The notes under the pieces were generated by a model, which saw only the letters and a list, made by a program, of their open reading frames with translations, did not search any database and was not told the origin of the DNA. From NCBI GenBank assembly GCA_014529385.2, contig CM043959.1:6512966-6576965 (forward strand): a stretch of 64,000 bases of DNA. The letters run 5' to 3'. Positions within the stretch are counted from its first letter, which is position 1, and every line of letters starts with the position of its first letter. This DNA is from Adiantum capillus-veneris (taxonomy: Eukaryota; Streptophyta; Polypodiopsida; Polypodiales; Pteridaceae). A program made the translations under genes and the position numbers. Below are positions 12,393 to 21,294 of the stretch, piece after piece.

Positions 12393-15300
12393 GTACGCAG
12401 GTTTTTGGGGTAGCGTGTTAAAATTATCACACCCCTTTTTTTATGTTATGTTTTTATTGTTTATGGGTATAAGTATGAGGGTCACTTTAAGTGACCCTAG
12501 GGGTGGTTCACACCCAAAGAATAAAAATATGTACAAGGGTGGCTAGAGAGCCTTTAGACCCAACAATAAAAACACCTTCAAAAGAGGACTGCATGTTCAT
12601 GGTAAGCTCATCATCTAAGGACACTATTCTGAGGCTAGCCTTGGAAGCTTTTCTAACGTCATGCTTTAGCTGAAGCTTATCCAAGATTCCGAGAGGTGGA
12701 CCTTGGTCTTTGGCAGTGCTCTTATGTTTTTACCATAATAGCTGGACCCCTCCATCACAGCGATCCCTTCCCTTTCATGCATGCACTTGTTGTTTGGTTA
12801 TGCAGAGAGGTATTGTTCACAAGCGACTGAGGAGGGATAAGGAAATCGAGCACCAACCCTTGCTGCGAAATTCTTATGTTTAAGATCACGAGGGCCAATA
12901 GCTGGGTTGCATGTAGCCAGAGCCACTCTCAACTTGAATGGAAAATAGCAGAATTGAACTTGAAAAGACATTGAGACAAGAAACACGGGAGTTCCACTCT
13001 CAGAAGCTAGAGGGCTGAGTGGTGATCCCACGTCATCACTAAGTGGCATAATCCCCTCTTGAAAGAATTGTAATCGCCCTCGATTTCGCCTGCGAAATCA
13101 AACATAAGTTAATAACCAGTTCAGTAGACACTAACTATAAGCACCGACGCACTAGACGACACAAATCCAACACTTGTACAAAGACGACAATCACGTCACA
13201 TCACATGACAGATCAAATAAATCACACAAAAATTCATTCCAAATCTTTGACCAAGACTGCTAGCAACATATTTAGTAATCGCATCTAGATCCATCCCAGT
13301 CCTCATTGATATCGAATTAACTAATCCTTATTGTGATCATGTCTATAGAGATTTTCCACTCAAGCACTGTCGTGTGCGAGTAATCATTTCCGGGGATCCC
13401 AATCCATCACCAAGTTCATACTGAACAGAGTGGTCCAATCATTCAATTTCAGCTGCGTGGCCATCTCATCCCACACGAACTCTTGATGCGCGCACCACAG
13501 TTCCATTGAATCGGTCATGATTCAATATCAGGTTCATTCGAGAGCTGTCACTACTCCAAAATCATCATCATCTTATTCTTAATCTTGTTACCTGTTCACA
13601 AATAGCATTCTTCCATTAGTTTCAATCAAAATTCATGATACTTATCGGGTTCATTCTAGAACGATCATTGCTCCCAATTCGTCATCCATTATCAATGATT
13701 TTACATGTTATCTACACACATCTAGCAAGTTCTTCCAGAGAACATTAATCTCATACATAAATCAAATTCATCTTCAAAAATTCCTATTTCAAAGTTCTTC
13801 ATTCACACACTTAGTTCATACTGAATATAGTGTTTCAATCATCTAGTCATCTCATCCATCTAGAAGTCTTGATGCACCTAGATCCCTGTGTAGCCATCTC
13901 ATCCCGGAGTAACTCTTGATGCGCACACCACAGTATCCAGTTATCTCAGTCATATGAGAATCTTGATGCACTAGAATCATTAAACATGCGTCATCATCCA
14001 TTCATTAAAATTCATCATTATCATCTTGAATCGACAGATCCATTCCATCTAATATGTTATCATGACCAACAGGTCCTCAGCTTCCCCTTTAATAGTGAAA
14101 GGAGAATGAACAAACTGCAAGAGACTAGACCCCTAGAAACCAAGGTGAAGGCCCACATCAATACGGATGCACAAATAGAGCATAAGGAAAAGGCTGTACG
14201 GAATTCCATAAATTGCGCTAGTGCTTTTTACGGCAGCTTTTGGAGCTAGTTGCTTTTGGGAACCAATTGCTTTTGGGATTATAGCTTTTGGGACTCATTG
14301 CTTTTGAGTTTAACTGCTTTTGGGGCTCTACTTTGGCATCCTTTGTAAGAATAAAAGGAACCCAAGGGCCTCACTCTTCATGGCATATGGACGCAGAGTC
14401 TGAGAGCCGAGGACCCGCAGGAGTTGTACTTTGATCAAGCATTTGTATAAAAGAAATGCAAAAAGGGGCGCCAGTCTTTGGGGCCAATCTCTCTGGGCAC
14501 GGAACTATGCCGGGCCGTGTCGACCGAAATTAAACTGTGATTTAAAGTTTTGAAGTATTATAAGTGATTCTCTCGTGTGTCGTGTCTGATTCCCGACTTG
14601 GAGGTGACCAAGCTTGTGACACTGGTATCAAAGCATCAAGCGTGTGCTTTTCTCAAAGCATATCGGTCCTATCAAAGAGGAGACAAGGCACTTTGGAAAT
14701 TGATATTGAAGAATCTTCGTGTCTCTACCCCGGACTTATTAACCAGCTACAATCCTTGCTTTTGAGCTACAACCACACGAGGCTTTCTTCTCACCTATTT
14801 ATTACATCAAGCAACGGGTGGTGCATAGCCCATTGCTTACATGTCACTAGCAAAGAGCCTTTTTGCAGCCCCTTGGTGGCCCCACAGGCAGTTTCACTAG
14901 TCACGCACACCAAAAAAAAGGCAGAGCCCTTGTACAAATCTCTTTTACACAGGTTTCCCATACACTATGCAATCAGAAAAAGATAACACTGTCTGGTCAG
15001 CCGAGGATAGCGATGAGAACAAGAATTGTCAAACAGTCAGCGCTCAGTATTGCATCATTAGCCACAAACCCTGGCCTTTTACCCAATAGATGCACAACAG
15101 ACCCCTTGAATTGCATTTACATTGGCATGAAAAAAGCTGATAATTGATTTTCGTGCGTGAAGAACAGGAAGAATATTTGATGTACCTGCCAAATGAAAGG
15201 AGAAAAGGCAGCTGCCACAGGTGCAGGAGGTGGTTTTGGTGTCTCTTCTGGCATCACATAAAGTTCTGGGGGACAGTAATCTGGATCCAGCATTGCCCGA

Positions 15301-17862
15301 TTGGGCACATAGTTTTTCCCTACCCGCAAATCTGTTGCAGCACCAAAATCGATGAGTTTAACCTTGCCCTTGTTTGTAATGACCAAATTGGCTGGCTTTA
15401 CATCCCGATGGACAATGCCTGTGTCGTGAACTTTTTTCAATGAAGTGATTATTTGTCTTGTGACCTTCTTTATAATCAAAGCATTTCGTGGTAATGGATC
15501 GCGATTTTTCAAGCTGGTACCAAACATAGCTTCTGACAGATTTTCTGGAAAACTACGATCCCTCATGAAATCTGCTAATGTGGAATCCCCCTGCATAAGA
15601 ACACACGTGGTAAATAAACATTCAAAGCTATTTATACTCATATATTTAAGGGGAAGTGAATGCTTATCAATATAGGTCAGAAAAACAACATTTATGAATA
15701 CAACGAACACCTTTGTTGTATTAGCATTTTTCCGTGCCAACCAGATATGCACACACAGTCATCAACTTTTTGTTTGCTGTGTTCTCATTAGCACACAAAG
15801 AAGTCCAAAACAAGCTGTCTTAAAATTATGCACCAAGAAGCAGTATATATGTAGCTCATACTTTGCTAGCTGTTGGAAACTCCAGCACCATCAGCGAGGT
15901 AGTTTTCTAAATATATGACCCCCCCCCCCCCCCCCCCCCCCCCCCAAAACCAACAAAAAAAAAGAGCAAAAAACAAAACACCAACACAAATCAAATTGCA
16001 GTCACATGCAATGTGCAATAGCCAGTTATCTATCAGTATACACAGATATACAACTACAATTATTGATGGATCACCACCCATTCAAATAATTATAACTTGA
16101 GCTAAAAGGGAAGATGTCAGCCATCCACCATACCTCAAATTTCCAAACTAGCCATCTGCCTCCCTCTGTGAACTGGCCACGAGTGGTATCTGCAATAAAG
16201 CTTCCAAGAAAATCTGCACAGATATCAGGAGCAGCTCGAGACATACGATAATTGAACCACTCTTCCATTTCCCCACATTCTTCAGCGCCTGACACCCCAA
16301 CTTTTACCTACATCAAATTTCTAAACTGATCTCAAATGGTGTCCCTTTGCACTATTTACAAGACATGATTCCAATATGAATGACTTCACAAAATTATCTA
16401 CCTAAAATTTCGTCAACATAAACAAGATTTTGCAAACCCTAGCACTTTCAGGCTCTAAACAGGTATGAGCGATACAAAGTAAGAAAATAAAACGTTTTTA
16501 CAACATTTTTTTCCAAACCGATGTGCTCAAATGTCTGAGCCAACTTAAGGTCCAGATGACATGCTTGCTGAGTGACTAAGTAGAATTTGTAACATACCAA
16601 ATTTCACTCATTGTGGCATTGACACCTTCACATAATGAGTATATATAACAAGCATAGCTAAACTGATAATGCTCACAGTATAGAGGGTCAACTAGAAGAC
16701 CATTGGTTCTACACTTCAATTGAACTTCTAGGCACATTACTCAAGATACTGAACATGGTCAATGTAATCCTTTGGAAAGAGTTGGCAATAAAAGTGTTCT
16801 CACCACAAACCAGAAACACAATGTCTGGTCAATCAATCAAAGGGTTATACAAGTCACTCCCACTTTGGAGATCACAAGACGTGTAGACAATCCCATTCCC
16901 CAATGACAACAATGTTTGTGTGAAGATGTTTAAACTCAAACCTAGATCTTTCCTCCATACTTTGACATTCTTATCTCTAGATATCACGTGTGCCTAAGGG
17001 CAGGACCACAAGTAGTGTTTTATCAAGCCCTGACAGAATGCCATATGCAAAAGAGTTATTTTGTTTTTGTCGGAAAGTATAAGCTTGTTTTTCTTTTATT
17101 AGGGTTTGGAGACTCAACAACTCACCAATGCCATATGATGCACATAGCATGTAGGGTCATAGATGGCCACCGCAGATGCAGACTGCTGATCCAACATCCT
17201 ACATCGTTTCCCAAGCAAGAAGGGAGACCGCATAAAATGAAGTCATGCTCAAGTAGCACATTGAAAAGAATGCATGCCACATATTCTCGAGTGTCACATG
17301 CGGAAGACGTAGCAGCCATTTTAACTCAACCACAAGTGTGTATACAAGAGAGATGCAATAGATGAAAATTTCAGCAAATAGGAGCAACCACAAGACTTTG
17401 CATTCGATAGACCACAATTTCTTTACATGAAACTCTCCAAATCTGAATTTTAGGCTGAATATGCGATTTAAATCACCTATACTCAACTTTTCACAATCTT
17501 TGCAGAAAACATCAATACATGTGATCCCATAAATTTGGTACACTTGCGTATTGCTGTTATAACCTTAACTCGCCTTTTTGACCTAAAAACGGCCTGTTTG
17601 GGCTGTTTAGGCAGTTTTAGTGACCTTCTTGACCACGGAATAAGGGGCTTCGCGATGGAAGCGGAAGTTGTCGCGGGAAAGCAATATATCTTGCTGTCCA
17701 ACAGCCTGCGCAGGGCCTGTTTTGGACCCTAGGGCTCTGATACCAGTTGAAAGCGCGAAGGAGAGACTACCAGGAGATGCGCGAGGTGAAGGAGTGCAGG
17801 TTTGGGCCGGGTGTAGCCAAGCGTGAGTGCTGGAGAGTAGAAGCGCTAGGGATCGAAAGCAT

Positions 17863-17920
<58 letters not shown>

Positions 17921-20900
17921 GGGGAAAACTCACTTAATGAGCTTGTGGGCTTTCCCACTTTTATTATAAGTGACTTTAAAAAATGTTTCCAAGTTCACAT
18001 TAAAACTCACTTAATGAGTTTGTGGGCTTTTCCACTTTTATTATAAGTGACTTAAAAAAATGTGTCCAAGTTCAATGTGAACCTGAACCTAGACATGGAC
18101 AAAGTATAAAAGTGTACAAAAGGGGTTATTTAGGCCTTTAACCCAACAAGAACCACCCATCAAACCCGCAATCAAGAAACCTCCTTCTCCAAGGATGTTT
18201 ACAGAGCAAAAATTACAAGAGGTGGTTCAGACACAGATCAGTCTGCTTTTGGACGCAAACAACAAATCCAAAAAGCAAGAGAAAAAGCACAAGAAAGGGG
18301 CTGACTTCCCGGGTTATTTGTGTCATCAATCTTCTTTTGCATCAGCAAGAAAGCAGAAGAAGCATGTACAGAAAAGGCAAAAAGCGAAGCAAAAATCAAA
18401 GCTTTGAAAAGGGCAATAAAAGGCAAAGAAGCCCAAATTTCGCCCAGTTTCTGATAGTTTGTAACACACTTGGACACTCAAGTCAAGATTCTATCGCAAC
18501 ACGACAAGAATTCACTTCAAAACAGTTCACAGTTCACAATTGATTCGACACGGCCCGGCGGAGTTCCGTGCCTAGAGATATTGGCCCCAAAGACTGGCGC
18601 CCGTTTCGGTATTTATTTTTGTATTAATCTGTTGCACAAAGTACACGGAGTGGTTGGGTCTAACTCTCATACTCTGCGTCCACATGCTCTGAGAAGTGGG
18701 AGCCCAAGCCACACTTAAAAAGAGTTAGAAGGGATGCCAAAAGCTATTCCAAAAGCTTTCAAAAATAAAGCAAGTTCCTAAGCTCTCTTGGGGAATTAAA
18801 GCAACTCTCAAAAAGCTTTAGCGTAAGAAAGTTTCCGTACAATGTTGCCACGTCATCAGTCCACAAAACACGTCATAAATCCCGGAATTGTCCGTACAGC
18901 AATGCCACGTCAGCATTCAGCAGAAAATCCGGGAATGCATGCCACATCATCGATGACCGCATGTGTGTACAACCACGTCATTGGTTTGTGACACAATTCT
19001 ACAGAGGAGTCATCCTCTGACAGTTCGGACTACGACAATCATATGTTTTATGCAAAGAAGAAGCAATTTTACAGAGCCAACCAATATGACTTTCTCGAAG
19101 ATAAAAGCAAGAAAGTAAAAGAATTCAAAGAAGATGGACAATCGATTAAATTTGAATCCTTTCCTGGGTTCCGTGATGCTCCGAGGGCTTTGGCCTTCAT
19201 TCAGCAGATTGACATAGCTTTCTCTAGAGGGCATTACTTAGAGCACTCCAAGATTAGGAGGGCTACATCTTTCTTCAAAGGAAATGCTCGAACATGGTGG
19301 TCCACTCTTCTTCTAAGAAAGCAAGCTCTAGTTAAATGGTTGAAATTCAAAAGGCTCTTTATTTCTTCTTGGTTGACTCGAGAGTACAAACGAGATATAC
19401 GAACCGCTTGGAATCATCTTCGGATGACCAAGGGAGATTCTTTGGATGCTTATTGCAAGAAATTTTGGAACTCTTTTCTACCAACCTCTTCATTTACGAA
19501 GGTCTCGTTTAAGAAACAGATTGAGCAGTTTTGCTGCGGACTCCCTACAAAGATCCGAGACTACTGCTTGGAACAAAAGTCTAATTCTATTCAAGAATTG
19601 ATGGGTCATGCGAAACGGGGTTTTGTGATACATTCAGGAAATTTGACTTACCCCACTGATGAGGTCTTGACTCAAAGAACCCAACAGACTTCTAACAATG
19701 AAAGTAGAAAGAGAAAGAGTTTCCAAGAAAAGAAAGACAAGGATACACAACTCCGGCTCACTCTTCGAGAGAGGGCTAAATACATCAAAGAAGGATAGTG
19801 TTTTGGATGCGGAGAACATGGGCACATCTCCGCAAAGTGCCCCAGAAAGGCACAGCAAGAAAAACATGAAGACAGGCCACAGAGTTCGAGAGCAACTGAG
19901 GAACGTGGCAGAAAAGGCAAGATGAAAGCAGGACAGTTTCAAATTACATGGGTACTGACCCAAGCTCGATTGATGAAAGTATAGAATTTTGCCGAGCTTG
20001 GGGCAGAGTAACATCCAAACCCTGCCCCTGTTTGTCAAAAAAGAGCATACCTCCCAAACTTTTACGTATCCCCAAGGCTCTAGAAAAAATATGATTTGGT
20101 GTCACTCATTCGATATTGGCATTAAAAACAAGTTTGGCATTAATCACAGGAGACTCAAATACTGTTTTTATGGCATGACATGTGCTGCAAAGCAAACATG
20201 CATTTGCAACTTTTCGTGTACAAATCTCAAGTCATCGACTCTATGGTTTCAAATAACAAAAGTAGACCTTAAGAGGTGTCATTTCGAGAAATGTTTCACC
20301 TGGGATATTCAATCATTTTATACCATCTGCCGCAGTACTTCAAAATTGAACATTAGTTACTCTATGCTTAACTACATTGATAGCTTTACAGAGAACTACA
20401 GCATCAGAAGCTCAAACTCAGCAATTGCCTTGTTTTGCTACATGTCAGAGATATGCCTATGCATACACCAACCTTCTTAAGAATAACTTTTTGGAAGGAT
20501 TTATAGTTCTGAAACTCTTCAACGCGCCTGGATCTTCTGCCAAGCTCTTCTTCTAGCTCTACATTTCGAGGAACGAGTGCACCTGCAAAGACAGTACCAA
20601 AGGATCCTTCTCCCACCCGCTGCTCTACCAGAAAATCTGTTCTCTTGTAACCTCTGCGACCCAAAAGTTTATCTGCAACAAACTGCAGAGGTGCCAGTAC
20701 AAATGCATCGACAGCACCCAATAATACATTAGGCCGAGCTGTCAAGTACACCCAACCAACTGCCACCCCACCGAACGTCTGCCATCTCTGCTCTTCTGGG
20801 AGCTCTGCAATAGTGGCAATGCCACTCCTTATCGTGGAAGAGAGGGTGTTGTCATCTTGAAGCATGGCAATGCCACTCCTTATCGTGGAGGAGACGGTAT

Positions 20901-21117
20901 TGTCATCTTGTAGTATGCGCTGTATTTCTTCTAATGGCAGGCTAGATACCAAATCTGCAACCATCGAAACGCAAACACAGCCATGGACAGGCTTTCGGCT
21001 CTGCTTAAAATCTTTCACGGTGAGGGTTCGCGAAAAAGACAACGGGCTTGAGGTATGCCGCTTGAAGGGGAGCTCCACAAGAGATGGGTAGAAACAGGAA
21101 GAGGACGACGCCGCCAT
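2156..21117 (-). CDS. STN8: STN8-type thylakoid serine/threonine kinase (4 exons)
   Basis: The gene encodes a chloroplast protein kinase of the STN7/STN8 family. STN8 is known to phosphorylate photosystem II core proteins at the thylakoid, which affects PSII repair and membrane stacking. The exons join as 21117-20473, 16307-16134, 15590-15186 and 2503-2156, all with GT-AG introns and intact reading frame, giving 523 codons plus TAG (Arabidopsis STN8 is about 495). Visible features in order are a Ser-rich probable transit peptide, a hydrophobic segment at about residues 113-146, a glycine loop GEGSFG (169-174), HRDVKPANL (334-342), DFG (354-356), a DPDYCPPELY activation-segment end, and the C-terminus LRHPYFLLGGDQAA. 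That C-terminus matches STN8 rather than STN7. The ATG at 21117 was chosen because it opens a transit-peptide-like stretch; the frame is open further upstream only into transposon DNA. The total span of 19 kb is due to mobile elements in introns 1 and 3. Confidence 0.93.
2601..2841 (-). repeat. Copia 3' LTR
   Basis: The sequence is homologous to 12291-12565 over most of its length and differs mainly in the GA-repeat length (GA run at 2634-2665). It ends in ACCCAACA next to the purine tract. Confidence 0.93.
2873..3977 (-). pseudogene. Copia reverse transcriptase, frameshifted and truncated
   Basis: Three adjoining minus-strand frames together give a Copia reverse transcriptase. The fingers motif NKWVYNVK is followed by RLVAKGYAQKEGIDF, LYGLKQAPRQWY and the catalytic LYVDDML, then the connection region with LSQDMYIKKVL. 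Frameshifts occur near 3480 and 3165. The match stops after GSLMYTMV, and the RNase H domain that should follow is gone; the polypurine tract and LTR follow within about 100 bp. The protein is not functional. Confidence 0.9.
4214..4725 (-). repeat. Gypsy 3' LTR
   Basis: This 512-bp LTR lacks an internal stretch of about 190 bp that is present in the partner at 7310-8013; the rest aligns closely. Its right end abuts the purine tract. Confidence 0.92.
5034..5430 (-). repeat. Tandem repeats in the Gypsy 3' untranslated region
   Basis: A unit of roughly 57 bp with a core like CATCGGTTTGCGTCGTT recurs around 5278, 5335 and 5391, with looser copies before it. It lies between the protease and the 3' LTR. 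Plant Gypsy elements often carry variable tandem repeats in this position. Confidence 0.65.
5612..6001 (-). pseudogene. Gypsy retropepsin-like domain
   Basis: The 129-codon frame contains a Ty3-type aspartic protease. The active-site region reads ALIFFDPGA, with DPGA in place of the usual DSGA, and DALLGMPWHD forms the second conserved block. It ends without continuing into a reverse transcriptase. A domain start of the same kind (EFCRAWGRV) ends the gag at 18994-20015, which shows that the two are related families. Confidence 0.82.
5908..6914 (-). pseudogene. Gypsy gag, frameshifted
   Basis: The N-terminal part has a proline-rich tract (about 6740-6830) followed by a Tyr/Gly-rich stretch. 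After a frameshift near 6655 the retrotransposon gag core follows, with WW in MQWWSSIA and a later conserved block EYCLSKQVSTMQELMDH. A second shift lies near 6270. There is no CCHC zinc knuckle between gag and protease, although the homologous gag at 18994-19950 has one. The protein would form the particle shell, but this copy is broken. Confidence 0.82.
7297..7308 (-). other. Primer-binding site of the Gypsy element
   Basis: The minus-strand TGGTATTAGAGC lies 1 nt inside the 5' LTR. It matches the usual initiator-Met tRNA complement TGGTATCAGAGC at 11 of 12 positions. Confidence 0.88.
7310..8013 (-). repeat. Gypsy 5' LTR
   Basis: A 704-bp LTR beginning TGTCACAA and ending TTGTGACA. It contains about 190 bp (roughly 7580-7790) absent from its partner, with repeated CCGTACA-type motifs and GCCACATCA blocks. 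Confidence 0.92.
8103..9402 (-). pseudogene. Copia protease and integrase, broken
   Basis: The frame 9402-8764 carries the Copia protease (WIVDSGASFHVTP) and the pre-integrase zinc region (LWHKRLGHMSEKGL). Frames 8732-8466 and 8417-8103 continue the integrase, with IRTDNRGEY around the second catalytic Asp and GVAERYY around the Glu block, then VFGC and GIFMGYGDEE. Frameshifts or stops separate the three pieces near 8760 and 8450. The nested Gypsy element starts 90 bp beyond the integrase end. Confidence 0.9.
9399..10239 (-). pseudogene. Copia gag with zinc knuckle, frameshifted
   Basis: The start at 10239 opens a Copia gag (KRFDGSGLDLWKDRMQ). A frameshift near 9900 moves the continuation to another frame with KRKLVNIKLDECKRASEH and IFLLVTLPDS. 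A CCHC knuckle (CYQCGRKGHKKLDC) is readable at about 9526-9569. It makes the nucleocapsid/capsid precursor in intact relatives. Confidence 0.88.
10240..12275 (-). other. Long Copia leader rich in GCTGAAA motifs
   Basis: About 2 kb lies between the primer site and gag with no sustained reading frame. On the plus strand the motif GCTGAAA or its complement TTTCAGC occurs dozens of times, and a GAC/ATG trinucleotide run lies at about 10793-10855. This is the untranslated leader of the element. Confidence 0.7.
12276..12287 (-). other. Copia primer-binding site
   Basis: The minus-strand TGATATCAGAGC sits 3 nt inside the 5' LTR and is one base from the initiator-Met tRNA complement. Confidence 0.85.
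12291..12565 (-). repeat. Copia 5' LTR
   Basis: The LTR is bounded by TG and CA, followed by the target duplication ATAAA. It contains a GA microsatellite at about 12345-12391, expanded relative to the partner LTR. Confidence 0.93.
12571..13048. other. Intron sequence, possible end of a Gypsy LTR
   Basis: The sequence right of the Copia continues the intron that was left of it. No gene is visible. The last bases (to about 13048) may be an LTR end, because the next 40 bp resemble the purine-tract region inside the Gypsy LTR at 4726. Confidence 0.4.
13049..14080 (-). repeat. Gypsy 3'-region fragment with degenerate tandem repeats
   Basis: The start resembles the purine tract and following bases of the element at 4214-8013 (CCCC, then TTGAAAGAA). 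Copies of a CATCTCATCC...CTTGATGCGC unit follow at about 13460, 13848, 13892 and 13940, and a larger block beginning GTTCATACTGAA recurs near 13410 and 13820. There is no coding potential. Confidence 0.45.
14190..14621 (+). repeat. Gypsy LTR (5'), left end uncertain
   Basis: The LTR ends CTTGTGACA at 14621. It shares GGCACGGAACT and GCCGGGCCGTGTCGA with the inverted solo LTR at 18460-18993. Its left end is approximate; GTACGGAATTCC near 14200 matches the interior of the LTR at 7310-8013. Confidence 0.7.
14623..14775 (+). mobile_element. Primer site and leader of a truncated Gypsy element
   Basis: TGGTATCAAAGC (14623-14634) follows the LTR by one base and is a variant initiator-Met primer site. 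About 140 bp then resembles the leader of the element at 4214-8013 (GCGTGTGCTTTTCT and CGGACTTA) before the match stops. The rest of the element is absent, with exon 3 only 410 bp away. Confidence 0.65.
15186..15590 (-). CDS. STN8: STN8 exon 3 (catalytic core)
   Basis: The exon encodes residues 274-408. The acceptor is TTATGCAG at 15591 and the donor CAG/GTACAT at 15185. It contains the catalytic loop HRDVKPANL, the metal-binding LIDFGAA and DPDYCPPELY. The frame is intact. Confidence 0.95.
15591..16133 (-). other. STN8 intron 2 with a C27 tract
   Basis: The intron is 543 bp and GT-AG bounded. A run of 27 C (15919-15945 on the plus strand, G on the transcript) lies in its first half. Nothing else is recognised. 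Confidence 0.9.
16134..16307 (-). CDS. STN8: STN8 exon 2
   Basis: The exon encodes residues 216-273, with EEWFNYRMSRAAPD and GGRWLVWKFE. The acceptor is GATGTAG and the donor GAG/GTATGG. Both junctions keep codon phase 0. Confidence 0.95.
17734..17745 (-). other. Primer-binding site of an LTR fragment
   Basis: The minus-strand TGGTATCAGAGC, the exact initiator-Met complement, lies 2 nt inside the LTR at 17748-18148. Confidence 0.85.
17748..18148 (-). repeat. Copia-type 5' LTR with GA microsatellite
   Basis: The LTR has TG and CA ends, the terminal motif CCTTTAACCCAACA resembling the Copia LTRs at 2841 and 12565, and a GA array at about 17869-17917. A segment is duplicated inside it: CTCACTTAATGAG with the following GTGGGCTTT occurs near 17930 and near 18005. 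The rest of the element and its second LTR were not found. It interrupts the Gypsy gag that resumes at 18150. Confidence 0.75.
18150..18459 (+). pseudogene. Gypsy gag N-terminal part, interrupted
   Basis: The frame reads EPPIKPAIKKPPSPR and then a Lys-rich stretch. Stops occur at 18405-18407 and 18417-18419. The same frame rejoins the gag at 18999 if the solo LTR and its target duplication are removed: the codons for SDS before the LTR continue as STEESSSDSSD after it. Confidence 0.7.
18460..18993 (-). mobile_element. Solo Gypsy LTR inserted in a gag frame
   Basis: A 534-bp sequence from TGTAACAC to TTGTGACA, inverted relative to the LTR at 14190-14621 and sharing its core (GACACGGCCCGGCGGAGTTCCGT region). 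No internal sequence remains, so it is a solo LTR left by recombination. Flanking 5-mers TAGTT and CAATT match at 3 of 5 positions. Confidence 0.82.
18999..20015 (+). pseudogene. Gypsy gag with CCHC knuckle
   Basis: The gag core (ARTWWSTLLL, then GLPTKIRDYCLEQKSNSIQEL) runs to a TAG at about 19796-19798. Directly in frame after it is a perfect CCHC zinc knuckle, CFGCGEHGHISAKC. The sequence then reads ITWVLTQARLMK and the first residues of a protease (EFCRAWGRV), where the element ends. It is truncated in protease and carries at least one nonsense and one frameshift change. Confidence 0.85.
20473..21117 (-). CDS. STN8: STN8 exon 1 (transit peptide, N-lobe)
   Basis: The exon encodes residues 1-215. 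It starts MAASSSS and includes a 17-residue tandem duplication at residues 68-101, a hydrophobic segment, the glycine loop GEGSFG and the probable ATP-binding lysine region KVILKK at the exon end. The donor is AAG/GTTGGT. The frame is intact. Confidence 0.93.
20815..20916 (-). repeat. 51-bp in-frame tandem duplication in STN8
   Basis: Units 20815-20865 and 20866-20916 are 51 bp each and differ at 5 positions by eye. They encode two copies of LQDDNT(V/L)SSTIRSGIA. Confidence 0.95.
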
Positions 21118-21294
21118 TATTACGTTCTCCAGCTCATGAGGGCGACGACGCCTCAGCCAGCATTCCCTCTCTTGCACACATGCTACAATGAGCAGATTCT
21201 CTCGCTCCCTCGTTGCATCACTGCACTGCGAGTTTAGATAACGAAGAGAGCAAGACCACACGTGGCAAGTCTCACCTATGGGTTGTTTACATAA
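21118..21294 (-). promoter_or_regulatory. STN8 proximal promoter and 5' UTR
   Basis: Only 177 bp separate the start codon from the Harbinger element and its TAA duplication. A perfect G-box CACGTG lies at 21259-21264, in the context GCCACGTGTGG on the gene strand, 142 bp upstream of the ATG. A weak TATA-like TATCTAAA lies near 21231-21238. G-boxes are bound by bZIP and bHLH factors and are common in light-regulated plant genes. Confidence 0.6.

Larger units (their letters stand above)
2601..12565 (-). mobile_element. Copia LTR retrotransposon, carrying a nested element
   Basis: A minus-strand Ty1/Copia element in STN8 intron 3. The LTRs are 2601-2841 (3') and 12291-12565 (5'), with TG and CA ends. 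The target duplication ATAAA is exact at 2596-2600 and 12566-12570. A primer site TGATATCAGAGC (12276-12287) and a polypurine tract (complement of 2842-2855) are present. Coding order from the 5' LTR is a 2-kb leader, gag, zinc knuckle, protease and integrase, then a nested Gypsy insertion, then reverse transcriptase. RNase H is missing and several frameshifts are present, so it is defective. Confidence 0.95.
2504..15185 (-). other. STN8 intron 3 (12.7 kb)
   Basis: The donor is GTACAT at 15185 and the acceptor ends in GCAG at 2504. Almost 10 kb of the intron is the Copia element 2601-12565, including the Gypsy element nested in it. The rest contains Gypsy 3'-end repeats and a 5'-end fragment between about 13049 and 14775. 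Confidence 0.9.
16308..20472 (-). other. STN8 intron 1 (4.2 kb)
   Basis: The donor is AAG/GTTGGT at 20472 and the acceptor ends at 16308. The part 16308-17730 shows no element I can name. 17734-20015 is mobile-element sequence. Confidence 0.88.

Noticed and set aside
15117-15752. Kinase exon 3 extended to its full open frame
   Set aside because: Residues outside 15186-15590 are intron translation; clear GT and AG sites bound the exon.
14190-20015. One plus-strand Gypsy element spanning the LTR at 14.2-14.6 kb and the gag at 18.2-20.0 kb
   Set aside because: Intact STN8 exons 2 and 3 lie between them, so they must be separate insertions in introns 3 and 1.
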